From assembly GCF_000002995.4 (NCBI RefSeq), contig NW_025062476.1, forward strand, positions 5,755,001-5,819,000: a stretch of 64,000 nucleotides of DNA, read 5' to 3'. Shown here piece after piece: positions 25,701 through 38,312 of this stretch. The stretch is from Brugia malayi (lineage: Eukaryota; Nematoda; Chromadorea; Rhabditida; Onchocercidae). The number at the start of each line of letters is the position of its first letter. Position 1 is the stretch's first letter. The notes beneath the pieces are model-generated. The model had not been told where the DNA came from. It saw only the letters and a program-made list of their open reading frames with translations, and did no database searches. The position numbers were made by a program, and so were the translations under genes.

Positions 25701-27522
25701 AATCGAGATTTAAATAATTCCATCAGGAAAATTTATCTTTCTCATCGTACGTTTGATTATTGTAAACATAAAAGTCAATTTTGGAAGTGGGGTAAAATAT
25801 ATGCCTTGCCAAAAATTCCCCTATAAATGGAGTAGGTTTGGTAATAAAAAGTACCTATGTAACTGATGGCCAAGCATTTTCAGATATTTGCTGTAAAAAA
25901 AAGCTATCATGAATAGAGTCCAGATCTTTTCTAATTGCTGATGCAATTCTTTTCTTTCCCTATTAGATCCCAAAATCTGGAACTAAAATCAACCAAACAA
26001 ATAACTTACTAGCAAGTTGCTTGTGTCGCATTGTAGATAGCCATCTTGACAGACCAGATCTTGCCAATATAATTACCTCAATGATTCAAGAGCTGAATTC
26101 CTTTCCTACTTCCAAGGATTACTGGTGGACGAGTCTCGTACAAAGTTGTGCACCTAGAAAGATCTACTTATGAGAAAATAATCGCAGGATGCTATTTGTC
26201 ATATAAATTACGGGATAAGTATTTTTCACTGTGGCTCAGGGGGAAAAGTGCCATCGATATCATTAAATTGAGGGAAGCTGGAAAGTTAAAATAATGACAA
26301 AGTTATGGTAAGCTGAGTGTAATGCGGAGGGAATTTTAAATAAGACTATAACTTACATACGCATGCCACTGTCATCGATTAAGAGAATCACCTCAGAACT
26401 GATCCTGTCAACATTTTGAAATAATATTCCTTTTATATCAAATGTCAATTCCAGGGTGTCCTGTAAAAGAAACTTGAAAAATTGGATAAATTACAAATAC
26501 ATACAGTGCAATGAATGGGAAATAAAATTTTCTGAAATAGAAGAGTCGTCTATATCTAAATAAAAAAAAAAAAATTCTGAAACTATTGAAAATATAAGAT
26601 TTGTTTACCACTGAATTGTCAGAATACAAGATATTGTATGATAAAGTTTTGCCATCATGTGATCCAATAAAATCAAACACATTCAAAATGTTTCGGACAA
26701 AACCAATTAAAGCGACTGACTGAACTTCGCTAAATAGTAATTGGAATAAACTATTCGTTCAACACATTCTTGAAACAATGTAATTAAAGGAAAGACAATG
26801 TATTGAATTTATTCAATAATATCGTTGTGCTTACACCGTGTTTGGTGTAAGGAGTGCACGACAAGTGCTGCAGGCGTTAAACTGACAAATAATATCGCTT
26901 TCTTACGTAACAACATCAAGTAATTTAAAAATTCGATGGGCTTGAAAATAAAGAACCGAAGTTTTCTAAAAAAAAGTCATTTCACAATCACATATAAACG
27001 CATTTATGTTTTTACAGTACGATAAAATAAATGATTTAAAATGTTAACCCATCAGTAATGAGCAAAATAGTAAAATTTGATAATCTGTATACCCCAAGTT
27101 CAGTCATCAACATTCGTAGTAATTTGTCAATACCCTAACTTGATAGAACTGCTTTTTTTAACCTTAATGAACAATAGAAAGTGAAGACAATATTGGATTT
27201 GCAAGTAACCATCAAAATTTGCTATAGTTAACTTGTAGATCTAATAAAATACGTAAATTTATATCAATAGGTTTAAATAAGCAAGGAAAAAAATACAAAC
27301 TCTTTGGTTTCCATGATGATTTGAATGAACTGTTTCCTAAATGGACAATCTTCGATATCGAAAATCGATATCATAATGCTCGGTTGAACACTTCAATCTT
27401 TCTAAAGCATCATTACTGCCATCGCTCAAAGCGAACAAAGCCAATTTATGTGCGGACGAGTCACATTTGTCGGTTGGTGGCAAAAGTACGAAAGGCAGAA
27501 GCAAGATAAGCAATGAATACAT
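22757..27522 (-). pseudogene. Decayed tandem copy of lysyl hydroxylase (PLOD)
   Basis: Nearly every exon of the neighbouring intact gene (28618-34738) has a recognisable, diverged counterpart here, in the same order and strand. From 5': signal-peptide exon at 27522-27340 (LALFALSDGSNDALERLKC); exon 4 at about 26760-26600 (IGFVRNILNVFDF); exon 5 at about 26465-26345 (GILFQNV); exon 6 near 26130; exon 7 at about 25865-25740 (ITKPTPFIGEFL); exon 9 at 25361-25161 (DFVFMLDDTVHLIKPETLQ); exon 10 near 24995 (IIAPL, NFWG); exon 12 near 24310; exon 13 at about 24030-23885 (LWEQRYIHPKCYE); exon 14 at about 23635-23478; exon 15 near 23100-22975; exon 16 at 22854-22757 ([19 protein letters not shown]). 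Lesions include TAA at 23489-23487 and 23083-23081, a stop in the exon 6 counterpart, and frameshifts in the counterparts of exons 10, 13 and 15. It cannot encode the full enzyme as read. Conserved motifs near its end suggest a fairly old duplication. Confidence 0.85.
24178..24237. repeat. Tandem duplication, 29 bases, period 31
   Basis: The segment starting GTTTAAAGGACTAACATGTC at 24178-24206 recurs exactly at 24209-24237. It lies in the pseudogene between the exon 13 and exon 12 counterparts, another sign of relaxed constraint. Confidence 0.9.
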
Positions 27523-28617
27523 GCTACTTATTGCTTATGGCATTTATGAAATGAAATTAGGATTTATTTAGGTCAACCACTGGAAAGTTTTAAGGCATTA
27601 AATCTGGCAAAACTTTTCCAAACTTTTTCATTTAAAATGTTAGTATTACGAATGAGCAAAACCAGTGATGATTTATGCTTAAAGTTTATCCAAATATTTA
27701 CAAAAATAAAAATTTACCACTCAAGTTCGTTAAATTATTGCAAAATTAGTTGAATTATTGCAAATAAACGACTTCTTCTACAATTGACTTTTTCATAATT
27801 ATCATCCATTTAAAATTTTAGAAATGCAACCTTAAGGATTGAATCATCACTTACGTCTGCACCATTTTAACAGTCTCGAGTATTGTGATACTGATAAAAT
27901 AGAGCTTATAATATCATCTCTTCCTGATAACTGAGTTTATTGCAAGCCTTAAACAGCTTCATTTTAATCCTTAATCCATATAGCTAAAAAATTGTATTGT
28001 CTTACAAGAATACTGGAAAATTTTTAAGCCATTGAATCTGGCAAAACTTCCTATATAGGAAACCGCAAAACTGTATGGAAGAAATATCGTTAAGGAATTG
28101 GAATTACTATCATTACTGTAATATCTCACGTCTTTAAATTTATTGATGACGACCCTTTAATTATATAAATATGATGTAGCAAGACAAGAGATAAGCTTAA
28201 TTCAGAATTAAAACTATATTTTCGAAGTTAAATTTTCATTTTTAAGCAAAGAAAGACTGATATTTAATAGTGTTAAAGACAAATTAATTGATAACTTGAC
28301 TCGAATATCTACATCACGATATGCACAGGTTTTAGCATTGTTTCATAATAAAACAAATTTATTCGAACTGAAACAAAAATAGCTTCAGTTTTTCTAAAGT
28401 TGCAAATAGAGAAACAATAAAGGCAGAAACTTGATATAAGACTATGCAAAATCAAAGACTTTCAAATTCATAAAATAAATTTTCTTAACAATCTCAACTC
28501 ATCAAAAGTTCAAGTTCGAGACAGCCAACTTTTTAAAATAAAAATTTCAAATTTTAACTACACAAAAAACTGAGGAAAGTCAACAGAAGCATATAAAGCT
28601 TAGGAAATAAGTAAAAT
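27523..28617. other. Spacer between the two lysyl hydroxylase copies
   Basis: It contains the 3' flank of the intact gene and the 5' flank of the pseudogene. An imperfect dispersed repeat of about 40 bases is present at 27579-27619 and 28012-28051, sharing ATCTGGCAAAACTT and a preceding ACTGGAAA. I see no coding signal. Confidence 0.5.
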
Positions 28618-31600
28618 TTATGGATTGATAAAGGAAACAGCAATATAACGAGTTCCTTGGGTAGTTTCCAAACCTTCATGCAGGTGCGTTAAACGACCCG
28701 GAAATATCATCGAATGACCTAGAAAATCATAGATAAAACCTAAACTGAAATAAGCTGCCATAGCTCGAACTGAAATTGGAATAGCTTGCTCTTCCAGTAA
28801 TCGGCAATAATCCAATTTCAGCCTATCAAAATCAACTTTTACAGCACATATAAGAAATAAAAATCTAAATGATTATGTCTCATTATAGACTAATCTGGAA
28901 AGGTAGATTGACGAAGTAAATAATATAAATAATTGAAAATAACGTTCTTTATATCTAAATTAACAAGAACTTATACGTATCTTAACATTTATAAGGGTTC
29001 TTCTATTATTTTGGCGGTTATCCGATTTGTGTGCTTCAATATTTTCATTACTATCGCCGCTACATTGTATTGAAAATTGAAGTAGGGCTCGGAAAATATC
29101 AAAACACACCATTCCTTATCAAAAAGAAATCTGTACCGCTGATTTAATATGCTAATGAGATACTGTCAAAATCAGAACCCACCAACAGTATCAGCATCAA
29201 AAGTGCAGTTATATCGTAAGAAACGAACACCGCCTCCTTCATAATCCACTCCTCGTTTATTCAGTGCAATATCAATACTATAGGTTGAAGCGTCATGATG
29301 AGGTCTTAATGAAGCTTGCTCCTCCGGCTTGTAACGTACGACAAACATCATTACGGACTCTACTGGCTGAGAGTGTAAGTTTAAATCTTGTTTAATGGTT
29401 AATGATATATTTCAATTTTGAAGGCAACATCAGCATATAAGTGAATGAAATTCAATAGCTGAAAACTACGAAAGTAAAGGAACAGTATAAACTTTTTCAT
29501 AAATATTAATATTCTAATAATCAAGACATTTCAGGTAGAAATTTTGAATTTCAATAAAAAATGTATTTTTTTTTTGGCAAAGTATATCCTTGATATGATT
29601 CTTAGTTTTTTATTGATTCCTTAGCTTTATTTCTTAACAATCGACAATTTTGTAGCAGTAATAAAAATGACTTACCTGTTTGTAATAACCAATAAACAGT
29701 TTCTCCTGTATTGGACGAACATATTCATCTAACATATATAGCCAATGCCGTTCGAAACCAATTTGATTCATATGAATATCTCGAGTAGGCACATTTTCAT
29801 AACCACCAACTAATCTTTCGTCCTCAAATGTGATTTTACAATGAGTATGCAGGGTTCTAATTAATTAATTTTTTAATTAACTCAGGGTCCTAATTAACAC
29901 CAAGCATATGAAGCTTCTTGAACTTCTTAAAAGTAATTCAACTAATAATATATTCCATTTTACGTTATTTTTTCAAGCAAATAGATCTATCAAGCAACTG
30001 GTCAACAGTTCAATACCTTGTGTTTACCATCTGACCACTTCCCATAATATTCACATTCTTCAATAAGCTCCGCACAAAATCTTTCGGACATAAGTGGAAA
30101 ATCATATACATCCTGACATATTTCCAGAATTTGTATTGAACCATTAAGAGCAGCGAAATAGTTCGGGTGTATATACCGCTTTTCCCACAACTGAAAGAAT
30201 TTTGATACTCTTCAAAAGATCTTCAAAGACAAAATATTAAGAAATAAAGCAAGGAAATATTCTGTTTCAAAACAACTTTACAGCTAAAATATATTCTGCC
30301 ATATTTCAAGACAACATCAGTAATATAGACAAAACAATGAAGGCTGAAATTTTAGAATGATGTCGGAAAACCGACAAGAGTCCAGAATCAGCAAAATTCG
30401 GAAGGCTGACCTCTTTATTATTGAAAATCTCATACATATCCGGATGAACTTTGGATGATTCAACATCTTCGCTAACTACCAGGAAGCCGTAATAGTGGCT
30501 GTTATCAAGATAAAGAAAATGACCCTGTAAGTAGCAAATAAAAAAAAAATAAAGAAAACAATTGGAACAAAAACTAATTAAAGAAAAAAAAAATTTTTTT
30601 TCTTCATTAACCAACTTCTTTTCAAAGGATACTGATCAGACATATTGGACGAACATTGGTGCACCATTAGGAAACCACAAACTGAAAGTTTTGTATTCCA
30701 TTACTTACTTTATCACGTGCAAATGAGCAAAAGCTCATGTCGGGATCTAGTTTATCGTTATAATAATATGCATTTGATAAGGATGTCAGCTGGAATAAAT
30801 AACAATAATCAAATTACAATCAAGTATATTCGATACAGCCATCTTAATATAATGAACTAGTAAATAGGAATTAGAGAAACGGTTTTAATTTATTCAAACG
30901 AAAAAATAAATTCTGACGAGAACTGAAGTCCTAACCAATCACTACTTCTACTATGAAACATTTCCCAAGAGCACTTTGAAAGTGCAAATTATTAAACTGC
31001 TATTGAACACATAATGGTACCTAAAATGAAATAATGTTTTAAAATGAAATGAAAATGAATGTCCCTTCTATAAAAATTCCTTGTTGATATTTTTTGATCA
31101 CAAGTTTGCACTTCGCTGCTCATAAAATTGATAAAAATCTGTAGGATTTAAAACATCTGATAAATTCGTCAGCACATGAAAACCAGGAAGAATGAGTTAA
31201 ATGAAACTGCGCACTTTTTCCTTCGCAATTATTAAAATCGAACTAATGAAGGGTACGTTCCAAATTCCCACTTCTTTATAATCAATGATATCCAGATAAT
31301 TCTCGGATCTAGCGTAATATCCATTACTAGAGATTGCGCCCCAGAAATTAGTGAACAACTTATGTGGTTGCCCAACTAAAGGTGCAAGAATCTCTCTGCA
31401 ATATATAAAATTTCCATATTTATTTTCTCGTTGGATCAAATAATTTACAAATCAAATAATTTTTATCAAAATTTCTAAACGTGTTGCAAGGTTTTTCCAT
31501 AAACATACGAATCTTTTTCTTTCACTCTGTGAATCATAAGCAGCAAGGCTTCCGAATTATTTAAATGTACATCGCCATCAATCATTATTAGGTAGTCGTC

Positions 31601-34600
31601 ACCCAGTGCCAAGCTTTGTTTTCTAGAAAAAAATTCCCAAAAAACTGCTGAAAACTTAAAAGAAAATTTGGAAAAAAAAAAGACCGGATTGAATTGAACT
31701 GTCCTACAGAGAAAAACATTTTTAATCATCCACTTTTAAATTAAGTAGTCGTCACTCAATTCCAAACCAAATTTTGTTTCTAAAGAGAATTTTTTTTAAA
31801 TAAAAACACGAACAATGAAAATGCACGAGCTTCACGCTCACCCAATTCTGTTGTGCTGCCATCATACAGTAGTGATCGATAACGCCCTTTAACATCTTCA
31901 ACAAAGCCATTGGTCTAGAAAAATCTGAAAGCTATGACAACCAAGCGGAAAACAGATACAGTTTGACTTTTTCTTCAAATCAACTTTACTAAGCCTTATG
32001 TTTAAAGCGAATCTACTTTAAGATTTATCAAAAGGAAATTTATTTGTGAAATTAGATAAAATAACTTTTCCGCCTGATCTTTCACAGCCATTTCAAAAAA
32101 AATATCAAGAATTTTATTGTAAAATGACAGTTGTAATGAAATAACAAAACTTACTTCTTTTTCCAAAAAATTTTGATTGCAATAAACATATAAATCAATT
32201 TTCTCATCTGCATACACCAAGCTCTTAATATTTTCGAAAAACTCACGAATAAATGGTATCGGTTTGGAAATAATGACCGACAAAAATAACCTCGGTAATT
32301 CAATCTTTTCAAGATCCTGAATTTACATTCATCAAAGTTATCATGAAGGTACAGAATTCGGAATAGGAACAACAGAAGCAAAGAAGTGTAACACACAATT
32401 TTCAGTTCGAATTATTTAATTGTAAAATGAATAAACATTCTATTTAAAATATATTGTAAAAATGTATCAGATTTTTTTTTCTGCTTTTATTTAAAATTTC
32501 CAGCAGTACCATTGTTGTGTGCTGAGTTTTTGCAGTGGTTATCCTAAGCGGATCAACGTAGTTACCGAAATAATTTAAATGGAGCTTGCTTGGACCATTA
32601 CCATGTATAACCAAAGGATATGTGTTATAAATAAAGTTGTAAATCTGAAATGACATCCGCGTGAGCTGTTGAATTTACTCTGGGAACCTACTATTCTATT
32701 AAGAAAACATCTCTGTCTGTCCAATATTTTAAAAAATGCTGCTTCCTTCTTCACCAAAATTCATATTTCACGAATAAAAAAAAACCACTCACAAAATACG
32801 TCCCGCTTCTTTCATCACTCATCTCTAACTTTACATCATTCGACGCGCCATTTAGATTTTGAAATAGAATGCTCATTGAATCCAGAGTCATTTTCAGCGA
32901 CATCTTTAAATAAGTTTGATGTAGTCTAAATTTTTTGCTAATTTTTTAATCCTATGTAAACAGCTTCATGAAGAATGTAACTATCAATGTCATAGTAAGT
33001 AATATAAAAAGATAAGAAAACGACGTCGAATTTTTAAATAACAATGATCATGTAGTCCAATCCAATTCACGAATAGCACTGTGAATACCATTCGAAAAAA
33101 AAAAAAAAAAAATGATACAGGACCCTATTCTATGTGGGATTATCTTACATTTTACAAGAAGCAGGTTGAAAAGTGTCAGTAACTAAAGTAAAAAAGTATA
33201 TAAAAGAAAGATATGAGGATAATTCTATAATTCAGACCTATATTTTTGGTTTATCCATGTTATATTATCGTTAATCGTGCAACACACTGTCATGGTAATC
33301 AAGTGCTTATCCGCTTTGAAATCTCAACTCTCATTCATTTCTATTAAATGCAAAAAATGGACAAAGAATCCGCAAATTATTCTACTTTCAAAACGCTACA
33401 TTAAAATAATTTGATGTATTATGAAGGCATTAAAACGCTTTTGAAAATAAAAATCAAATCACAACAGTAAGAAATCGAATCGTTTCCTACACTATCAGAA
33501 AGGAGTTTTCATATGGATCTAGATCATAATAATCAGTTAAGTTATTTCAATAACACTATAAATAAATGGCAAAAATCGGTAGAATTGTGGAAAGGATAAA
33601 TTGTGATAACAAACCAACTCTTATTTGTTCATCCAAGTAGAGGCGTGTGTAATATAACTGATCGTCATCATTATCTTCCACATCCTTGTAGCTTATTAAG
33701 TTCCAAATTTCAGGAGCAAAACCCATAAAAACTCCAGAATTTAAATACCTGAAAACCTTCCAACATTTATAATTCAAAAAGTACTTTAGTTTCTTCTAGA
33801 AATGGCTTCAGTACACCTAAAAAAATGTATACCTGTAGCCAAAATTAACAAGTGGATATTTCGGGGCTAAACTTCTGTTTGGCCAACAAAACGGTTCCGA
33901 CGAAAACACGAGACGAAATCCATCAAAGAAAGTGAAGAAATTCCGCAAAATTTGTTCTTCATTGCCCAAAAGTATCACATCATAGCTATAATAAATTCAC
34001 TGTTTTCAAAATTTACCAAAAGTCTACTATTATATGACAAAATTGACAACGTCGAAAAATTTTTTATTAAGATTTTTCACTTATTTTTATTATACGTTAT
34101 TAAGTTTTGTTCCTTAATTTCTCTTATTCAAAAGATGCCCAAGATCTCTGAAACAACTATACACAGCTACAAATACATGTATTTACTTATATTACATAAA
34201 TTTGAAATATATATATATTTTTCAAAAATTATATATGTATATATATATATATAATAACTTACGCATCAACAAATAGTATTATTAAATCATTCCTGTCTTT
34301 GTATTTCTCCAATGATTTCCGTAAAATGCGTATTTTCTGCCCTCCACCCTGGAAACTGATCTTTTTAAAAACAACAAACAAACTTTTCGTTTAAACAAAG
34401 CATATTCAGCAAAGTGATTCCAGAAAAAAATGGAAGAGTAGTTAACTTGAATAATCTCAACTAATTTAAAAGAGAAGGATAATGTTTGAGAGAACAAAAA
34501 AGGGATCGACCTTGTCAACGCGAACATCGCCTCCTCGCCACTGTTCACCCATACCGAATACTTCTAGTCCGACGTCATTAATGTCAGCTGTGCGTTTCAG

Positions 34601-34738
34601 TCGTCTCAAGCCATCTGTCTCTTCCGTTGCAACTGTCACCACAAGTAATTCTGGCATACCACTTATCTTTTCCATCGTTACTGTTCCATACATCAACACA
34701 GTGCTTAACGTTAACACCCATAGTGTCATCCCTGTCAT
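28618..34738 (-). CDS. let-268: Procollagen-lysine 5-dioxygenase (lysyl hydroxylase)
   Basis: Sixteen exons: 34738-34511, 34348-34263, 33985-33833, 33748-33619, 32903-32793, 32644-32510, 32316-32155, 31914-31827, 31622-31509, 31395-31215, 30789-30709, 30524-30411, 30190-30017, 29822-29676, 29366-29183 and 28718-28618. They total about 729 aa, the usual length for the nematode enzyme. A signal peptide is followed by the glycosyltransferase-like N-terminal half ([75 protein letters not shown]). The middle domain has [29 protein letters not shown] and [10 protein letters not shown]. The dioxygenase domain has RPHHDAST (iron HxD), GRLTHLHEG (iron His) and GTRYIAVSF (2-oxoglutarate Arg). It hydroxylates collagen lysines in the ER and may glycosylate them. 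Exon 8 ends GAAGCTC before GTGCAT, one base short of the phase exon 9 needs. The 3' end of exon 6 is the least certain. Confidence 0.94.
31736..31783 (-). repeat. Partial duplicate of exon 9 inside the intron
   Basis: In the intron between exons 8 and 9 of the lysyl hydroxylase gene, a TTTAG acceptor-like end is followed by a diverged copy of the first 45 or so bases of exon 9, including the identical GTGACGACTAC. It has an in-frame stop and a 4-base length difference from the true exon start at 31622. It looks like a dead tandem exon fragment. Confidence 0.8.
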
Positions 34739-37700
34739 AATTGCCCAAACTATTCAAATTTCAGCACCCCGATTTTTTTAAAATTGTACTGCTACGAATT
34801 ATACTGAATTCCAATGCGCGACGTGTCACACATCACACGTCTACGTGTTACACTTCATGCTTTCGCACGACGTCGCGGTAAGCTCCCTGACATGAGAAAG
34901 ATGTCCCAGTAAGTGTCATGGACCGATTTAGCCACCAACAAATGAAATAGCTTGTTACTTATTTTCAAGAGTAAGAAGGGTTACAATTTCCTGCTCATCT
35001 ATAAGAAATTTCTATAAATTGAAACATGTTAACAATGATAATCAAAGGTCAGTTTTGAACTGACAGAATAGCCATTGTAGTTTTTACCTAAGCAATATTA
35101 TCTTTAAGGATGTGCGGATAGAAAACAGCTTACTTTTGCAAGCACTAAGGATAACCTAAGGTGACGATAAAGTCATTTTAATTCGTAAATCATGATACTT
35201 TGCTAGATTTGCTCACAAATGCACTGCTTGAAGTGCAGAAACTGTTAACCTCTGTGCTGCACGCAACAGAGTGCACGCGGATAGCTCTATGTGCAAGTGA
35301 TAATGTTCGGTATCTTCCTGTTATATGATAGTCATCTGAAATGCCTATTGCAAAAAATAGGAAAATGTTATAACTGCATAAGGTTTTTGTGCAGTGCAGG
35401 ATAAATTCAATGCATAGTATCTTATCAAATATAATTGATATTAATTATGGTAATTATAATCAAGAATGGCACTGAAGAGGTCATATGCTTTTTAAAGTTC
35501 TTTAAAACGAGAAAAGTTTTTAGAACACGTAAGATATATTAGAGGGTCAGAATAAGTAAGTTCAAACCAAGAAACACTGGGAATTTATTTAAAGGAAATG
35601 TGCTGGAACGTAACTACTTTGTAGCTATCACTGGGAGATTCTTTCAATCATATTTGATATGATTTAACGTCACACTCACAAAATAGTTGCGTATTCTATG
35701 TACTACAAAATTATACTCCAAATATGCCTTAATTAGCTTCTGCTTAATTTTAAGGATGTAAAAGACGCTAGCGATATTTAATAAAATAGAGTGAGCATAA
35801 AGATATGTGAGCTGAGGTAGTCTGCTTTTACTAGAGGAAGGAAGTGTAATGGAATACAAAAAGCATTCTGAGAAAATTGCAGCTGGCGTGCCAAATGTTG
35901 AAAGTGAGAAGTTGAAGGGAGTGGATGAAGCTAAAAATGAGGAAATATCGTATTTGTGGGAGGCAATGATACATAGATACATATAGAGCCGACATACTGA
36001 GAAAGTTCGAGGTTAAGGCAAGCTTTATTGCAAGCAAAGAGATGGAAGTGTGGAAGCATTGAACAAAAGATCATTTATAAATATAAATTATGTTGAAGGA
36101 TGAAGAAAGTGATGTGACTAGAAATGTAACGAAAATGATGTAATGATGCAACTAAAATTCTGAAATTTCACAAAATTTTCAATTTTGTGAGAATTCGATA
36201 TATTTATAATAAAATGGTATAAAATATTGGTCACTCAAAATCAAAACTGAGCTGGAATTGCAAAATGTTAGTCAAAAGTTAAAAAAAGCAAAAAAATTGC
36301 AGTGGCTCGTCTAAATTAATCAATCATTTTTTTATTATTGCTAATTATTTCGTTTTTTATCAGTGTATAAAAGATCAGCTACTATTACAAAGTGTAATAT
36401 AAATGTTAGACTATATATTTGAATGTTTTATTGATTAATTAACTGAAGTTATCATTCATTACTCATGTTCTCAGTGCTTTAGACTTTTTCGAGAAGTTTA
36501 GTTAAAATAAATAATCTCAGAATAATTTCTATCTCAGTTTATTAGGTCATTTCAGACATGATTTTGAGAAGATCGATAAAATAGTTAAAGGTTTGCTGTT
36601 ATATGAAAAATTATAGTGACAAGTGATTTTATCATTTTTTTATCTTCCAAAAATTGATTTCTAAAATAAAGTTCAGTAAATTTTCTTGAAGTTTATGATT
36701 ATTTGCAATACTAAAAAGACTTTCAGTCCAAAGTCCATATTTCGAGTTGAAGCCTATGCAACATGCTCCAATTAATAAGGTGATGATTAAATTTAATTTG
36801 TGAATGTTGTACATTATGTTTTAGAGGTATAACCAAAAAAGGTAAACAATTCAGAATGATGGAATCATTTTTCAAGAAAACCTGCGCCAATTAATTAGTA
36901 GTTAAATTATTTCCAGCACTAAGGATAAAATTGATATACTAGTTTTAAATCAACAAAATTTACCAGGGGAACAGATAAACTGTAAAATCGAAGAACTAGT
37001 TGTTATGTGCATTGTGAGTGTTCTTCGACTAGAAAGTTATGCATATAATTCCTTCTGGCAAAATAAAGCCGAATTATATCATTATTGCAGATATAAATGA
37101 TAACTTCAGTATTGATCTATTATAATTCAGTAAATGAAGAGTTAGGTAATGAAATTCATAATCTTGAAATAATAGAATAACCTCTTGGCTATATGTCCCA
37201 CGTTAGCTATGATTATATCCTCATCGATAAGTCTGCTATTGCAGACAAAAGAGAATAAATTGCGATTAGCAGGTGCTTGAATTGATTTGTTCCTTTGTAG
37301 ACTGGTTTTGAAATGAAAAAAAAAAAAAAAGAACATTGGATATACTTTCAAAGAATGAGTTTGTTGTGTAATTAAATTGAATATAAAAGTCCAAAAATGT
37401 TGTTGTTGCTCACAACAATTTTCAAATGAGAAGTGTCCTTATGACCTCGTATTTTGTTTTTTCAATAAAATTTAAAGTGATGAAAATGGCGCCAATGTAA
37501 ACATAAAATGCAAACTGCTGTTTTTTGCTACTGTTTCTCTGTTTCTTTAATTTTTTAAGACTAACTATTTTGTCCCGAATATTCCAAACAATTTCTAGAC
37601 CAGAGATTTTCTGAATTTTTTTCTTTAAAACTTTTGCATCCCAAAAAGATAATAAAATGTCGATAGCAGTCTTTGAGAATATTTATCCTAATGATTTTAA

Positions 37701-38190
37701 ACTTATTAATAATGAAGTCTTAACCTAAGGAAGAAAGCAAATCTTCATATTACAATATTATTTATTGTTCATTCTCATTATTATAATGTGTTTATCTGAA
37801 TTTCGTTCGACAATGCTTTCTGTATTTGCAATATTGCTTGACTTTTGCAGAACAACAATTCTTTACTTACAAACATTCTTTCATCAGCTGGTTTGGATAA
37901 AAAGTTTTTGCTAGAAAGAAATTTAACAGATGATAGAGATAGGTAAGAAAAAAAAAACAAGTAGAAACATCATCAAAATGTGTTAGAAGCTAATTAATTA
38001 TTCATTCACAAATGTAAATTGTAAAAAAGGTAAGAAATTAAAGCTCTTCAATTCAGAAAGTAAATAGATTTTGAATTTATTCTTCAAAGTTTCATCTTGA
38101 TTTTTTTCAAAACATAGATTTTTAATTTCCCGATAATTTTAAGAAAGTGAAGATTACTTGATTTGCAGGTAAATAAATGCTTTTTTATAA

Positions 38191-38312
38191 AAATAATAAT
38201 GATAATAATGGTAATAATAATAATAACGATAACAATAATAGTAATAATAGCAATAATAATAATATAACAATAATAATAATAATAATAACAATAATAAATA
38301 AATAATAATAAC
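38191..38312. repeat. Imperfect AAT trinucleotide microsatellite
   Basis: About 120 bases of AAT units interrupted by GAT, GGT, AAC, AGT and AGC variants. It gives a spurious Ile/Tyr-rich frame on the minus strand. Confidence 0.95.

Noticed and set aside
35813..35820. A let-7-type seed, TGAGGTAG, on the plus strand
   Set aside because: The following bases do not match let-7, miR-48, miR-84 or miR-241, and no complementary arm lies within 100 bases, so no precursor hairpin forms.
35850..35984. 44-codon plus-strand frame starting MEYKKHSEK
   Set aside because: Open and of mixed composition but short, with no acceptor or upstream exon and no known relative.
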